Origin: Scybalousia_A sp052170555
GTDB taxonomy: Bacteria; Bacteroidota; Bacteroidia; Bacteroidales; P3
Reading direction: 5' to 3'
DNA length: 61,519 bases
NCBI GenBank assembly: GCA_052170555.1
Contig: JBQNAI010000010.1
Location: 1 to 61,519 of the forward strand
Below, piece by piece: positions 35,211 to 44,154 of this stretch (position 1 is its first letter; every line of letters begins with the position of its first letter). The position numbers were made by a program, and so were the translations under genes. Below the pieces are notes generated by a model. It did no database searches. It was not told the origin of the DNA and saw nothing but the letters and a program-made list of their open reading frames with translations.

Positions 35211-37535
35211 CTACCCGATTAAAACTTTCTTGTGAATGATAGTTTGATCAGTAAAGATTAATAAATAATACGCACCTTTTGTAAGATCTTTTACATTGAT
35301 ATTAGTCTGCTTTATGGCAGTATCAGATGTTATTGTTTTAACTATTTTTCCATTTGAGTCTATTATCTGAATTTTTTTGACATTATTAGATTGTTCAATA
35401 CTCAAAGTTAGGTATTCGGTAGCAGGGTTAGGATATATAACAAAATTGTTGTTATCGTTTAAATCATTGATGGAATTATTGAATGAGAGTTTAAGAGTTA
35501 TTGTAGAGTCGCAGCCATTAGTTGTTGTAAGATTTAGGGTATGTGTCCCTTCTGTACTCACATTAAATCCATTTTCGTTATAAGAACTACCTTTATCAAT
35601 TGTAGCATTCAATTCGATTTTATAAGTCGGTAAAACCGTTAGAATAAATGTAACAACGGAATCACACCCTTTGTCTGTAATAAATGTTGCCGTCCTCGTT
35701 CCACTTTGAGTTAGTGTATCGCCGTTAAATATAGCAATCTCGTTGTCGCAAATAGTGTCATAGATTGTCTTTTTTATAGTGGAAGAACACGGATTATAAG
35801 ATATATTTATTTTAAGTATTGAATCGCAACCGTTTTGTGTAGTTACGGTATCATAGTATGTCCCTTCCAATGCATATTCTTTGCCATTAATGGTATAAGT
35901 TTCACCTTGATTAATTTGAATATTGAAGGTACTATCACTTTTTTTCAATACAGTTAAATTAAGTGTAAAAGTAGTATCACAACCTTGGTCATTAGATACT
36001 ACGATAGTGTAAGTCTTATTTTCATTGTAATATTTATCATGAAAATGATAATATTTTCCTTGGCATATAGTTGCATCAATGGTAGAATCTACGTTTTGAC
36101 AAGGAACATATGATTCAATGACGATATTATCAATCAAAGATGCTGGTGTGGAAGGCATACCTGAAGTATTATGCCACATAAGAACAAGTTTCATTGTCTT
36201 ATTGGAAACGTTATTCAAAATCTTAGAGAAGGATTCCCAATAGATATTTTGTTGTTGATTGTTGTATGTATTTCCTTGTAGAACAATAGCACCTTCTTGT
36301 ACTTTGTTGCTATCGGTAGTTGCCACAACATCTACACTATCTGCAATAAGATAGGAGTTAAAGTAATCCATACCTCCATTCCATGATTGTCCTATACCTT
36401 TAACTTTGTACTTGTAGCCGATTTTATATTCACTATCCTCCCCGAACTGTACTCTTAAAACGGCAAATGTAGCGGTAGATGCCGCACTACTTGCTGCGGT
36501 TATTCCATTATTGGAAGAAACGTATAGTGAATGCTTTTCATTCTCCGTACCATAACCGTCAGCGGAACCGAAGACCCATTTATTTGTTTCGTTTGTGGAA
36601 TAGAAAGCCCAATCGGTTATTGTACTATCTTGTTCAAATGTTTGATTATATGGAACAGTTACTATATTGTTACTCAATGTTGAGAAGGTTACATACAATG
36701 AATAATCACTACTTTCCATTCCACAGTTAGAATTAATTCTTATCTTGTAGTTAGTATGAGGAGACAATGCAGAGATAACATATGTTGTATCGGTTATATT
36801 GTTGTATGTATCAGCCTCATTCCAATTAGTTTTAGTCTCGTCAAGTAATTGTATGGTGTAGGAAGATGTGTTTTCATTGGTGTTCCAACGTACTGTAACT
36901 TCGTCGGATTTGATATTGCTCACGTTTAGTCCTGTTGGAGTCAAACAAGAAGGTGAATATATTTCAGGACCTTGAACATCAGCAAGACGATAAGACCCCA
37001 TAGAATAATATGAATCATCTTCACCATGAACATAATATGCATAATCTATGTGAAAAGCGATATAAATAGCTTGACCTATGTAGTTAGACAAATTAACGGC
37101 ATAACGTGTCAGTTTTTCTTGACTATCGTAAGCAATTGTTAGAAGAGGAGATGTTGTATCAAAAGATTCAAACTCGCTATTTGAAGTGGAAACCAGTACG
37201 GTTACCTTATCCTCTTCCACAAGATTGATATTTTCTATTTGAAACCAGAAAATAATAGAGTCTGTCATATTATTGACATAGAGCTGTGGAGTGATCATCC
37301 AGGCACCTTTATCATCCATTACCATATACTGTTGAAAATCTACGCAGGGTATAGTTTCATTACCATTTTCTGTTGTGCGCTGAATTGTACTTATTGTATG
37401 TAGACCATCATCGGGGTAAAAAGTCCAGTTTGTCGGTAATGTAGAGCCATTAAACATTTCGTTTAGATTCTCTTGTGAGAGTCCGGTAAATGCCAATCCG
37501 ATAAGGATAGCGAGTATTAATAGATTTCTTTTCAT
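35211..37535 (-). CDS. T9SS-secreted protein with Fn3 and repeated GCDS domains
   Basis: From ATG at 37535 (signal peptide MKRNLLILAILIGLAFTGLSQ) the product is 774 residues. An upstream in-frame ATG at 37622 would lie above the promoter and is rejected. An N-terminal cleaved-adhesin-like beta-sandwich (FNGSTLPTNWTFYPDDG) precedes a fibronectin type III domain (PTGLNVSNIKSDEVTVRW). A second sandwich follows, then about four short repeats ending in GCDS/GCDT (QGCDTTFTLNL, NGCDSILKINI, KGCDSVVTFIL, NGCDSTITLKL). A type A C-terminal sorting domain (FVIYPNPATEYLTL ... KKVLIG) directs export through the type IX system. Likely a surface adhesin; its ligand is unknown. Confidence 0.82.
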   Translation of the reverse strand: MKRNLLILAILIGLAFTGLSQENLNEMFNGSTLPTNWTFYPDDGLHTISTIQRTTENGNETIPCVDFQQYMVMDDKGAWMITPQLYVNNMTDSIIFWFQIENINLVEEDKVTVLVSTSNSEFESFDTTSPLLTIAYDSQEKLTRYAVNLSNYIGQAIYIAFHIDYAYYVHGEDDSYYSMGSYRLADVQGPEIYSPSCLTPTGLNVSNIKSDEVTVRWNTNENTSSYTIQLLDETKTNWNEADTYNNITDTTYVISALSPHTNYKIRINSNCGMESSDYSLYVTFSTLSNNIVTVPYNQTFEQDSTITDWAFYSTNETNKWVFGSADGYGTENEKHSLYVSSNNGITAASSAASTATFAVLRVQFGEDSEYKIGYKYKVKGIGQSWNGGMDYFNSYLIADSVDVVATTDSNKVQEGAIVLQGNTYNNQQQNIYWESFSKILNNVSNKTMKLVLMWHNTSGMPSTPASLIDNIVIESYVPCQNVDSTIDATICQGKYYHFHDKYYNENKTYTIVVSNDQGCDTTFTLNLTVLKKSDSTFNIQINQGETYTINGKEYALEGTYYDTVTTQNGCDSILKINISYNPCSSTIKKTIYDTICDNEIAIFNGDTLTQSGTRTATFITDKGCDSVVTFILTVLPTYKIELNATIDKGSSYNENGFNVSTEGTHTLNLTTTNGCDSTITLKLSFNNSINDLNDNNNFVIYPNPATEYLTLSIEQSNNVKKIQIIDSNGKIVKTITSDTAIKQTNINVKDLTKGAYYLLIFTDQTIIHKKVLIG

Positions 37536-37591
37536 TTTTGTATGTTTATTTTTTTTTGTATAAAATGTATTGTATGTAATAAAATAGTTTG

Positions 37592-37622
37592 CAAAATTAC
37601 TGCGACAATTCATTTTATACAA
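37592..37622 (-). promoter_or_regulatory. Promoter for the T9SS repeat protein gene
   Basis: On the minus strand a TTG of an ATTG lies at 37620-37622, then about a 20-nt spacer, then TAATTTTG (37592-37599). This matches the Bacteroidota promoter and supports translation from 37535, with a leader of about 50 nt. Confidence 0.6.
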
Positions 37623-37723
37623 TACCCTAATCTGAGTAATTTGATATCTTTTCTTCTTTACTTTTCTATGCTTTATGCCCTATATTTTACAGTTGTATTT
37701 TTCAATTTTGATAAAAAAAGAAC

Positions 37724-37731
37724 TACCTTTG
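37724..37731 (+). promoter_or_regulatory. -7 promoter box for dinB
   Basis: TACCTTTG followed by C matches TAnnTTTG, about 50 nt upstream of the dinB ATG (37782). The TTTG at 37707-37710 is only 13 nt away, so the -33 part is doubtful. Confidence 0.45.
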
Positions 37732-37781
37732 CCGTTTGAAATTGTATATTTACTGCTGATTGTCTTTAATTGTTAAATTAT

Positions 37782-38852
37782 ATGCGTAAGATTATACATC
37801 TGGATATGGATGCTTTTTTTGCTTCTGTTGAACAACGCGATAATCCTTCACTAAGAGGCAAACCGTTGGTTGTAGGTCGCAACTCGCAGCGCTCGGTTGT
37901 GGCTACAGCTTCATATGAGGCTAGGGCATTCGGCATACATAGTGCTATGTCAATACGTAGAGCCAAGCAACTTTGTAAGGATTTAATAATTGTAGAACCG
38001 CATTTTGAAAAATATAAAGAAGTTTCTCAAATCATTCGTTCATTGATGAAAGAATATACGGACATAATAGAGCCTATATCTTTGGATGAGGCATTTATGG
38101 ATGTAACTCATAATAAAAAAGGAGAACAATTGGCAATTAATATAGCAAAAGAATTAAAGAATAAGATATTATGGGAAACTCTTTTAACTTCTTCGGCAGG
38201 TGTATCTTATAATAAGTTTTTGGCAAAAATAGCTTCTGATTGGAATAAACCGAATGGTTTGAAAGTAATTCATCCATTGCAATCACAGAAATTTATTGAT
38301 AACTTAAAAATTGAAAAGATATGGGGTGTCGGACCTAAGACGCTCATTAAGATGCACTCCTTAGGGATATATACGGGTAAACAACTAAGAGATGCACCTT
38401 TATTGGAACTTACTAGACATTTTGGTAAAATGGGAAAAGTTTTTTATGACTATGCAAGAGGAATTGATGAACGCAAAGTTGAAAATCAGAGGGTTAGAAA
38501 ATCTGTTAGTTGTGAGCATACATTGGAAAAGGATATTTATGATACAACTTCCGTAGTGGTCGCCATCTATGGAGTTGTTTTGGATTTAGTATGTAGAATA
38601 AATGAAGTAGGATTTAGAGGTAAACGTTTAACCTTGAAGATTAAGTATCATGATTTTACAATTCAAACAAGAAGTATTGCACAAAAACAAATTCTTGTGA
38701 CTAAAGAACAAATTTTTTCATTAGCCAAACAACTTGCAACCCAAATACCATACAAACAAAAGCCTGTGCGTTTGGTTGGTCTAGGAGTATCGGAAGGCGA
38801 ACTCCAAAGTAATAGTTTTCATGAATTGGATTTATTAGACAGAAGCGTATAA
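37782..38852 (+). CDS. dinB: DNA polymerase IV (Y-family)
   Basis: The 356-residue error-prone translesion polymerase has the metal-binding LDMDAFFASVEQRD at its N-terminus, the palm motif SLDEAFMDVT near 103, and a helix-hairpin-helix stretch (IWGVGPKTLIKMHSLGIYTGKQL) near 180. The little-finger domain is present, but the far C-terminus is short and no beta-clamp-binding QxxLF motif is obvious. ATG 37782 matches the family N-terminus (MRKIIHLDMDAFF); a TTG at 37770 is less likely. Confidence 0.94.
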   Translation: MRKIIHLDMDAFFASVEQRDNPSLRGKPLVVGRNSQRSVVATASYEARAFGIHSAMSIRRAKQLCKDLIIVEPHFEKYKEVSQIIRSLMKEYTDIIEPISLDEAFMDVTHNKKGEQLAINIAKELKNKILWETLLTSSAGVSYNKFLAKIASDWNKPNGLKVIHPLQSQKFIDNLKIEKIWGVGPKTLIKMHSLGIYTGKQLRDAPLLELTRHFGKMGKVFYDYARGIDERKVENQRVRKSVSCEHTLEKDIYDTTSVVVAIYGVVLDLVCRINEVGFRGKRLTLKIKYHDFTIQTRSIAQKQILVTKEQIFSLAKQLATQIPYKQKPVRLVGLGVSEGELQSNSFHELDLLDRSV

Positions 38853-38893
38853 AAATATACTATATGACGATTTGAAAAAAATATCGTTTGCTA

Positions 38894-38923
38894 TTTGGTA
38901 TTCAAATTTATTTTGTACTTTTG
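38894..38923 (+). promoter_or_regulatory. Promoter for nhaD
   Basis: TTTG (38894-38897), an 18-nt spacer and TACTTTTG (38916-38923) form a near-consensus Bacteroidota promoter. The leader to ATG 38984 would be about 55 nt. Confidence 0.65.
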
Positions 38924-38983
38924 CAAATCCTTTCTATAAAAGTAAGGATTAGTATATTTATAAATTAAAATCAACAAAACAGT

Positions 38984-40288
38984 ATGACAAGTTCTATGAT
39001 AATTATGGTTGTTGTGTTTGTGATAGGATACTTCTTTATTGCGATGGAGCATACTTTCAAAATCAACAAGAGTGCGACCGCTTTATTGTTGGCGGTTGTG
39101 ATGTGGACACTTTTTGTTGTCATTGGAGGATTCCATGCTGGCGAAAATCATGGAGTATTAGTTGAAGCTCTTGGCGACACAGCAGAAATTTTGTTCTTCT
39201 TATTAGGAGCTATGACGATAGTAGAGACGATAGATCAGCACGGGGGCTTTTCCATTATCACCGATCGTATAACAACAAAGAGCAAACGCAAACTCCTTTG
39301 GGTGATTGCAATTCTTACTTTTTTTATGTCGGCAGTTTTGGACAATTTGACAACATCTATTGTTATGTGTGCTTTATTAAGAAAATTAGTGTCAGAAAAA
39401 AAAGACAGATGGTTCTTTGGTGGTGTTGTTATACTGGCGGCTAATGCTGGAGGAGCCTGGAGTCCGATAGGTGATGTTACAACTATTATGTTGTGGATCA
39501 AAGGAAATATATCTGCTTTGGGCGTCATAAAAGAGACATTGCTAGCATCAATTGTATGCTTGGTGGTTCCGGTTGTGGGTATTTCCATGATGTTGAAAGG
39601 TGAAATAGAAAAAACACAAGAGATACAAGTAGGAAATTCCATTTCTTTGGTTTCTAAATTTCAAAGTAAAGTGGTCTTGGGAGTAGGTGTTGGGTTTCTT
39701 TTGTTTACTCCTGTATTCAAAACAATAACTCATCTACCTCCGTACATGGGAATCTTACTCGGTTTAGGTATTTTATGGATTGTAACGGAATTGATGCATA
39801 AACACAGCCCTGAGGTTTATCAAAGGATGAATATAGGTAACATCATAACAAGAGTAGATACGCCTTCTGTACTGTTTTTCTTAGGAATATTGATGGCTGT
39901 TTCCTGTTTATCTAATGCGGGTCATTTAAAATTATTAGCACAATCCTTAGACAAGATGGGAAATTTCTATTTGACAGATTTGATTATAGGAGTATTGTCT
40001 TCTATTGTAGATAATGTTCCGTTAGTTGCCGCTGCAATGGGTATGTATAATATTGCAGAGGTAGGACATTTTGCTGTAGATGGTGCTTTTTGGGAGTTTT
40101 TGGCGTATTGTGCCGGTACGGGAGGTTCATTACTCATTATAGGTTCTGCTGCCGGCGTAGCAGTAATGGGTATGGAAAAAATAGATTTTGTATGGTACTT
40201 GAAGAATATATCCATCTGGGCTTTGTTAGGTTATCTTGCCGGAGCCGGAGTTTATATCTTGATGAGTATGTACATTTTCCATACATAG
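38984..40288 (+). CDS. nhaD: NhaD-type sodium:proton antiporter
   Basis: The 434-residue inner-membrane protein has about 12 transmembrane helices. It shows the ion-transporter-superfamily patches of NhaD: GAMTIVETIDQHGGF near 77-92, FFMSAVLDNLTTSIVM, ANAGGAWSPIGDVTTIMLW near 153-171, and SSIVDNVPLVAAAMGMY near 342-358. It exchanges Na+ (or Li+) for protons and would maintain Na+ gradients that could also drive the SLC13 carrier at 21.2 kb. It has its own promoter and no obvious partner genes. Confidence 0.92.
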   Translation: MTSSMIIMVVVFVIGYFFIAMEHTFKINKSATALLLAVVMWTLFVVIGGFHAGENHGVLVEALGDTAEILFFLLGAMTIVETIDQHGGFSIITDRITTKSKRKLLWVIAILTFFMSAVLDNLTTSIVMCALLRKLVSEKKDRWFFGGVVILAANAGGAWSPIGDVTTIMLWIKGNISALGVIKETLLASIVCLVVPVVGISMMLKGEIEKTQEIQVGNSISLVSKFQSKVVLGVGVGFLLFTPVFKTITHLPPYMGILLGLGILWIVTELMHKHSPEVYQRMNIGNIITRVDTPSVLFFLGILMAVSCLSNAGHLKLLAQSLDKMGNFYLTDLIIGVLSSIVDNVPLVAAAMGMYNIAEVGHFAVDGAFWEFLAYCAGTGGSLLIIGSAAGVAVMGMEKIDFVWYLKNISIWALLGYLAGAGVYILMSMYIFHT

Positions 40289-40595
40289 ATATTTTATTAG
40301 TGAAATAAAAGACAGTCAAATAGTATATTTTGAGGGCAGATATTGTAATTGTTAGAATCTTATTTTATTTGTCCTCAGTATTTTTTACATTTAATTATTT
40401 TAATATGGATCTATTAAAAATATAATATCATTTCAGTAAATTCTTTTAAGACAAGAATTTATTGAAATGGCTTTTTATTTTTAATGATGATTAAGTTTTG
40501 GTACATGTATATGCAATAATAGTAAATAAATTTTCGTCTTGGACCTGTACTTTGCAATTTAACTGAAATTGAACATGTAAAACAGATAGTTGAAA
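40289..40595. other. Intergenic region with hairpin
   Basis: This 307-nt gap contains repeat locus 8, a hairpin at 40429-40469. A TACTTTGC stretch at 40548-40555 is like a -7 box with one base missing and lies 40 nt ahead of the flavodoxin gene. Nothing else is recognised. Confidence 0.5.
40429..40469. repeat. Intergenic repeat family locus 8 (17-bp hairpin)
   Basis: The arms 40429-40445 and 40453-40469 pair over 17 bp with one G-U, around a 7-nt loop. The left arm (CATTTCAGTAAATTCTT) is shared with locus 6. A T-rich run follows (CTTTTTATTTTT), so it may also end the nhaD transcript. Confidence 0.7.
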
Positions 40596-41156
40596 ATGAA
40601 ACGTATTTTATTAACCTTAGCAGTTGTTGGAGTATTTTGCCTAACAGCATGCGGACAAGAACAAAACAAAAAGGAAAATACTCATATGAAAACATTAGTT
40701 GCTTATTTTTCTGCATCGGGAGTTACAAAAAATGTAGCAAAACAGTTAGCTGCTGTTGGAGATGCAGATTTGTATGAAATTACACCTAAAGAAATCTATA
40801 CAGATGAGGATTTGGATTGGACGAATAAACAATCACGTTCATCAGTTGAAATGAAGGACAGGTCATACCGTCCCGCTATTGAGAAGAATTTGCGTGATTT
40901 AGAAACATATTCTGTAATCTATGTAGGTTTTCCTATTTGGTGGTATACTGCTCCTACGATAATTAACACATTTTTTGAATCCTACGATTTTAGTAATAAA
41001 ACTGTAGTATTATTTGCAACATCAGGTGGTAGTAATATTACAAAAAGTATTGAGGATTTGCAGAAAACTTATCTTAACATTAATATTAAAGGCGGAAAGT
41101 TATTGAATTCTCCAAGTAAAAAGCAATTGGAGGATTTTGTTAATAGTAATAGGTGA
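40596..41156 (+). CDS. Flavodoxin-fold lipoprotein
   Basis: The 186-residue product begins with a lipoprotein signal (MKRILLTLAVVGVFCLTAC, lipid-modified Cys19). A flavodoxin domain follows: LVAYFSASGVTKNVAK for the phosphate-binding loop, GFPIWWYTAPTIINTFFE and LFATSGGSNITKS for the isoalloxazine loops. A flavodoxin outside the cytoplasmic membrane is unusual. An internal ATG at 40686 (MKTLVAYFS) could give a cytoplasmic form. It lies 8 nt upstream of an alpha/beta hydrolase lipoprotein gene. A -7-like box precedes it (40548-40555). Confidence 0.8.
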   Translation: MKRILLTLAVVGVFCLTACGQEQNKKENTHMKTLVAYFSASGVTKNVAKQLAAVGDADLYEITPKEIYTDEDLDWTNKQSRSSVEMKDRSYRPAIEKNLRDLETYSVIYVGFPIWWYTAPTIINTFFESYDFSNKTVVLFATSGGSNITKSIEDLQKTYLNINIKGGKLLNSPSKKQLEDFVNSNR

Positions 41157-41164
41157 TTTTGACT

Positions 41165-42232
41165 ATGAAGAAAGTTTTTTGTAGTGTAATATTGGTTACA
41201 GGATTATTGTTTTCCTGTTTTAGCAAGGACACACAAAATAAAAAAAATCAAAACAAAGATATGCAAACGCTTGAATTGACGCAAGAGTGGGACAAGACAT
41301 TTCCTAAGAGTAATAAGGTGGATCATAAGAAAGTAACTTTCAAAAATCGTTATGGTATAACGTTGGCAGCAGATATGTACATACCGAAAGCAAAAGAAGG
41401 GAAACTGCCAGCGATAGCTGTATGTGGTCCGTTTGGTGCCGTAAAAGAACAATGCTCTGGATTATATGCTCAGATAATGGCAGAAAGAGGTTTTGTAACT
41501 ATTGCTTTTGATCCCTCTTTTACGGGAGAAAGTGGTGGAGAGCCTCGCTATATGGCATCACCTGATATAAATACGGAGGATTTTCTTGCATCTGTTGATT
41601 TCTTATCTAATTCGGATAATGTGGATCCAGGAAAAATTGGGATTATCGGTATATGTGGTTGGGGAGGAATGGCTCTTAATGCTGCTGCTTTGGATACTCG
41701 TATAAAAGCTACTTTATCTTCTACTATGTATGACATGAGTAGAGTTAATGCTAACGGATATTTTGATACTGAAAATTCAAAAGAAAAACGTCAAGAAAAA
41801 CGCCAAGCTATGGCAAAGCAAAGAACAGAAGACTTTAAGGCGGATAAATACGTTAGAGCAGGAGGTGTGGTAGATCCCTTACCGAAGGATGCTCCGTTCT
41901 TTGTGAAAGATTATTACGATTATTACAAAACCAAACGTGGATACCATTCTCGTTCACTTAACTCCAATGGGGGTTGGAATGTTATTGGTTGTCAGTCATT
42001 TTTGAACCAGCCTATTTTACACTATATCTCAGAAATAGAGAGTGCCGTCTTACTTATACATGGCGAAAAGGCACATAGTCGTTATTTCTCGGAAGATGCC
42101 TACAAAAATATGATAGGAGAGAATAAGTATCTTATGATAATTCCGAATGCTGTTCATACAGATTTATATGATAAGGTAGATATTATCCCTTTTAATAAAA
42201 TTGAGAAATTCTTTAGTACATATCTAAAATAA
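41165..42232 (+). CDS. Alpha/beta hydrolase lipoprotein
   Basis: The product is 355 residues from ATG 41165; a GTG four codons earlier is in frame. A lipoprotein signal (VTGLLFSC) is followed by an alpha/beta hydrolase core: YGITLAADMYIPK, GPFGAVKEQCSG, and the nucleophile elbow region GICGWGGMALNAA. The expected GxSxG is replaced by GICGWGG, so Cys may be the nucleophile. A late His (PNAVHTDLYD) fits the catalytic base. It pairs with the lipoprotein flavodoxin gene 8 nt upstream. Esterase or dienelactone-hydrolase-like activity is possible; the substrate is unknown. Confidence 0.78.
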   Translation: MKKVFCSVILVTGLLFSCFSKDTQNKKNQNKDMQTLELTQEWDKTFPKSNKVDHKKVTFKNRYGITLAADMYIPKAKEGKLPAIAVCGPFGAVKEQCSGLYAQIMAERGFVTIAFDPSFTGESGGEPRYMASPDINTEDFLASVDFLSNSDNVDPGKIGIIGICGWGGMALNAAALDTRIKATLSSTMYDMSRVNANGYFDTENSKEKRQEKRQAMAKQRTEDFKADKYVRAGGVVDPLPKDAPFFVKDYYDYYKTKRGYHSRSLNSNGGWNVIGCQSFLNQPILHYISEIESAVLLIHGEKAHSRYFSEDAYKNMIGENKYLMIIPNAVHTDLYDKVDIIPFNKIEKFFSTYLK

Positions 42233-42256
42233 AAAGTTATAATTGACGGTGATGAA

Positions 42257-42292
42257 ATGGGGGTAGAAAATATAGTTCCCCCATCATTTTTT
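42257..42292 (+). terminator. Rho-independent terminator after the hydrolase gene
   Basis: A 7-bp GC-rich stem (ATGGGGG 42257-42263 with CCCCCAT 42278-42284) is followed by CATTTTTT (T-run 42287-42292). Confidence 0.8.
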
Positions 42293-42310
42293 CATATCTT
42301 ATCATCGTGT

Positions 42311-42375
42311 AAAATTCTTTCTTGACATTGGTAAATTCTTTTCAAAAAAGAATTTGCCAATGTCTCACTTTAGTT
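42311..42375. repeat. Intergenic repeat family locus 9 (19-bp hairpin module, reverse orientation)
   Basis: The arms 42324-42342 and 42346-42364 pair over 19 bp with one G-U, around a 3-nt CAA loop. The flanks are TTCTTTCTT before and TCACTTTAG after. Read on the minus strand, this matches the whole module at 7488-7547 over about 55 nt, with a few substitutions that keep the pairing. Confidence 0.88.
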
Positions 42376-42600
42376 TTTTTGTAATGTTATGTAGTTATAA
42401 TATTTTGATAAATAGGGAATTTATATATATAAATATATCTTTTTATTATAATAGATAAGGTATTATACGATAATATGACATACGAAAACAGAATATTACC
42501 TGCCATACTTAGAGCTTTGTTAACATAATTTGAAGCATTGTTTGTGTATAGGTTAGAACCTATGCACAAACAAGTATTTAGTTTTTTTATATTCTTTACA

Positions 42601-43281
42601 TCAAATGATATGTCTATCAGAAGCAAGACAAGCAATGTATATGTTAACATTTTTACTTTTGATAATCTCTTTGCAACACTCCTTAACGGTGGAGCAACTC
42701 GTTATAACATCATCAACGATGAGTATATTTTTATTTTCAAGTTCGGATGGATTTATTACTTTGAAGATACCACGTACATTTTCAACTCGTTTTTCTTGAT
42801 TACTTCCGTATTGGTCGCTATTATACACACAACGAATAAGATTATTGTAGACAACTTTTTTGTTGAATTGCCTTGCAATAATATCGGAAATGAATTTGCT
42901 TTGATTGAATCCTCTTTTACGTTTTTTTATAGGGTGTAAAGGTATGGGAATTATGTAGTCAATATTATTAATCCAGGGATGCATAGACAATTTTTCGCAC
43001 AAAAGTAATGAAAGTTGCTTACCTATATAGATGTTTTCATTAAATTTGTATTGTTTGATGGACTTGCTTATGCAATGATAATATCCAAGGATACATATTC
43101 CTTTGATATAAAAAGAAATGGGAGCAAAAAATTCTTTGATATCAATATTATTCGGATAGGGATAGAGTTTTTTACAATTAGAACAAATTTTATCATCGTC
43201 TTTCTCCAAAATATTTTCACATAATATACATTTGCGAGGGAAAAATGTGAAGAAAATAGATTGTATTATATTTTTAATCAT
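42601..43281 (-). CDS. comF: ComF-family phosphoribosyltransferase-like protein
   Basis: The 226-residue protein has an N-terminal zinc ribbon (CILCENIL, CSNCKKLYP), the ComF segment IIPIPLHPIKKRKRGFNQSKF near 100-120, and a PRPP-binding loop ILIVDDVITSCSTVKECC near 188. ComF proteins are linked to DNA uptake, but Bacteroidota members have no proven role. It is a single minus-strand gene, convergent with the hydrolase gene and divergent from the small membrane protein gene. Confidence 0.88.
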   Translation of the reverse strand: MIKNIIQSIFFTFFPRKCILCENILEKDDDKICSNCKKLYPYPNNIDIKEFFAPISFYIKGICILGYYHCISKSIKQYKFNENIYIGKQLSLLLCEKLSMHPWINNIDYIIPIPLHPIKKRKRGFNQSKFISDIIARQFNKKVVYNNLIRCVYNSDQYGSNQEKRVENVRGIFKVINPSELENKNILIVDDVITSCSTVKECCKEIIKSKNVNIYIACLASDRHII

Positions 43282-43353
43282 TCGTAGTTATATTAATATT
43301 ATCCTAAACTACAAAAATAAATTATTTCCCACTAATATTAGAGAAAAAATAAC

Positions 43354-43361
43354 TAATTTTG
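43354..43361 (+). promoter_or_regulatory. -7 promoter box for the small membrane protein gene
   Basis: TAATTTTG matches TAnnTTTG, 31 nt before ATG 43393. The -33 element is not clear. Confidence 0.4.
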
Positions 43362-43392
43362 TGCTATTAATTTAAATAATCATAGATAAAAA

Positions 43393-44154
43393 ATGAGAGT
43401 AAAAAAAATTGTATCATTTATTGTAGTAACAATATTTACACTTGTAGTGTGTGCACAGGAACAACATCCTGAGAACTGTCCGTTTGGAGGAATTGTTGAT
43501 TGTACTGGTCAATGTGGACTCTTTGTAGATGAAGATGGAGATGGATTTTGTGATAATGCAGTATTATCCAAACAGAAAACGGCTGCAAAACAAGAAATTA
43601 AAGATACGGAATCATTTGTTAAAATAAAGAAAGATAAATCTAAAATCAATAAAACTACTGATAAATCTATAAAAGCGGTTAAGGAAGACGACACAGCAGA
43701 GGGTAATTTTTTGATAGATACTTTGCGGAAGAATATTGGGAAGAACGGTGCAAAAACGGGAATAGTTATAGATCAGCCTGAAGCTGTACAACAGTCTGTT
43801 AAAATTATGCCAAAGGCAAAACCTCATAATAAATACCCTTATCATCTTTGGCAAGTGTTGATTTCTACATTAGGATTGTATATTCTAACATTTGTAGGTA
43901 TAAAAATAAAGATAATTAAGAAGGTTAACCATCGCAGATTTTGGAATGTGGTTCTAGGTATTACATGTTTGGTATCTTGTTTGGTTGGTGTATGGGTTGT
44001 TTTTGCAAAAATGTATGGTTGGAATATGAATTATCTCTACCTTATGCAAATTCATGTTGATTTTGGCATATCGATGACAATTGTTGCATTAATTCATATT
44101 CTTTGGCATTTGAATTATTGGAAGAATTTGTTTAGAGGTGCGGGTAAAAAGTAA
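43393..44154 (+). CDS. Membrane protein with Cys/Asp-rich N-terminal motif, function unknown
   Basis: The 253-residue protein has a signal peptide. A motif at about 28-55 follows, with four Cys and a DEDGDG turn (CPFGG, DCTGQCGLFVDEDGDGFCD) that could bind calcium or metal. A charged linker comes next, then three hydrophobic helices at about 155-175, 183-205 and 220-240. The last has His residues (IHVDFG, IHILWH), as in heme-binding DUF4405-like membrane proteins. A role in membrane electron transfer is possible but unproven. It overlaps the MATE exporter gene by 17 nt. Confidence 0.55.
   Translation: MRVKKIVSFIVVTIFTLVVCAQEQHPENCPFGGIVDCTGQCGLFVDEDGDGFCDNAVLSKQKTAAKQEIKDTESFVKIKKDKSKINKTTDKSIKAVKEDDTAEGNFLIDTLRKNIGKNGAKTGIVIDQPEAVQQSVKIMPKAKPHNKYPYHLWQVLISTLGLYILTFVGIKIKIIKKVNHRRFWNVVLGITCLVSCLVGVWVVFAKMYGWNMNYLYLMQIHVDFGISMTIVALIHILWHLNYWKNLFRGAGKK

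Larger units (their letters stand above)
42233..42600. other. Convergent intergenic region with terminator and repeat hairpin
   Basis: This 368-nt gap lies between the hydrolase gene (plus) and comF (minus). It holds the terminator at 42257-42292 and repeat locus 9 at 42311-42375. No gene was seen; the rest is AT-rich. Confidence 0.6.

Noticed and set aside
40429..40469. Hairpin at 40429 as only a terminator of nhaD
   Set aside because: It may end the nhaD transcript, but its left arm is shared with locus 6, where no terminator is possible, so I call it a repeat-family member first.
44138..44154. Frameshift or fusion between the small membrane protein and the MATE exporter
   Set aside because: Each frame encodes a full-length product with proper ends; the 17-nt overlap fits translational coupling.
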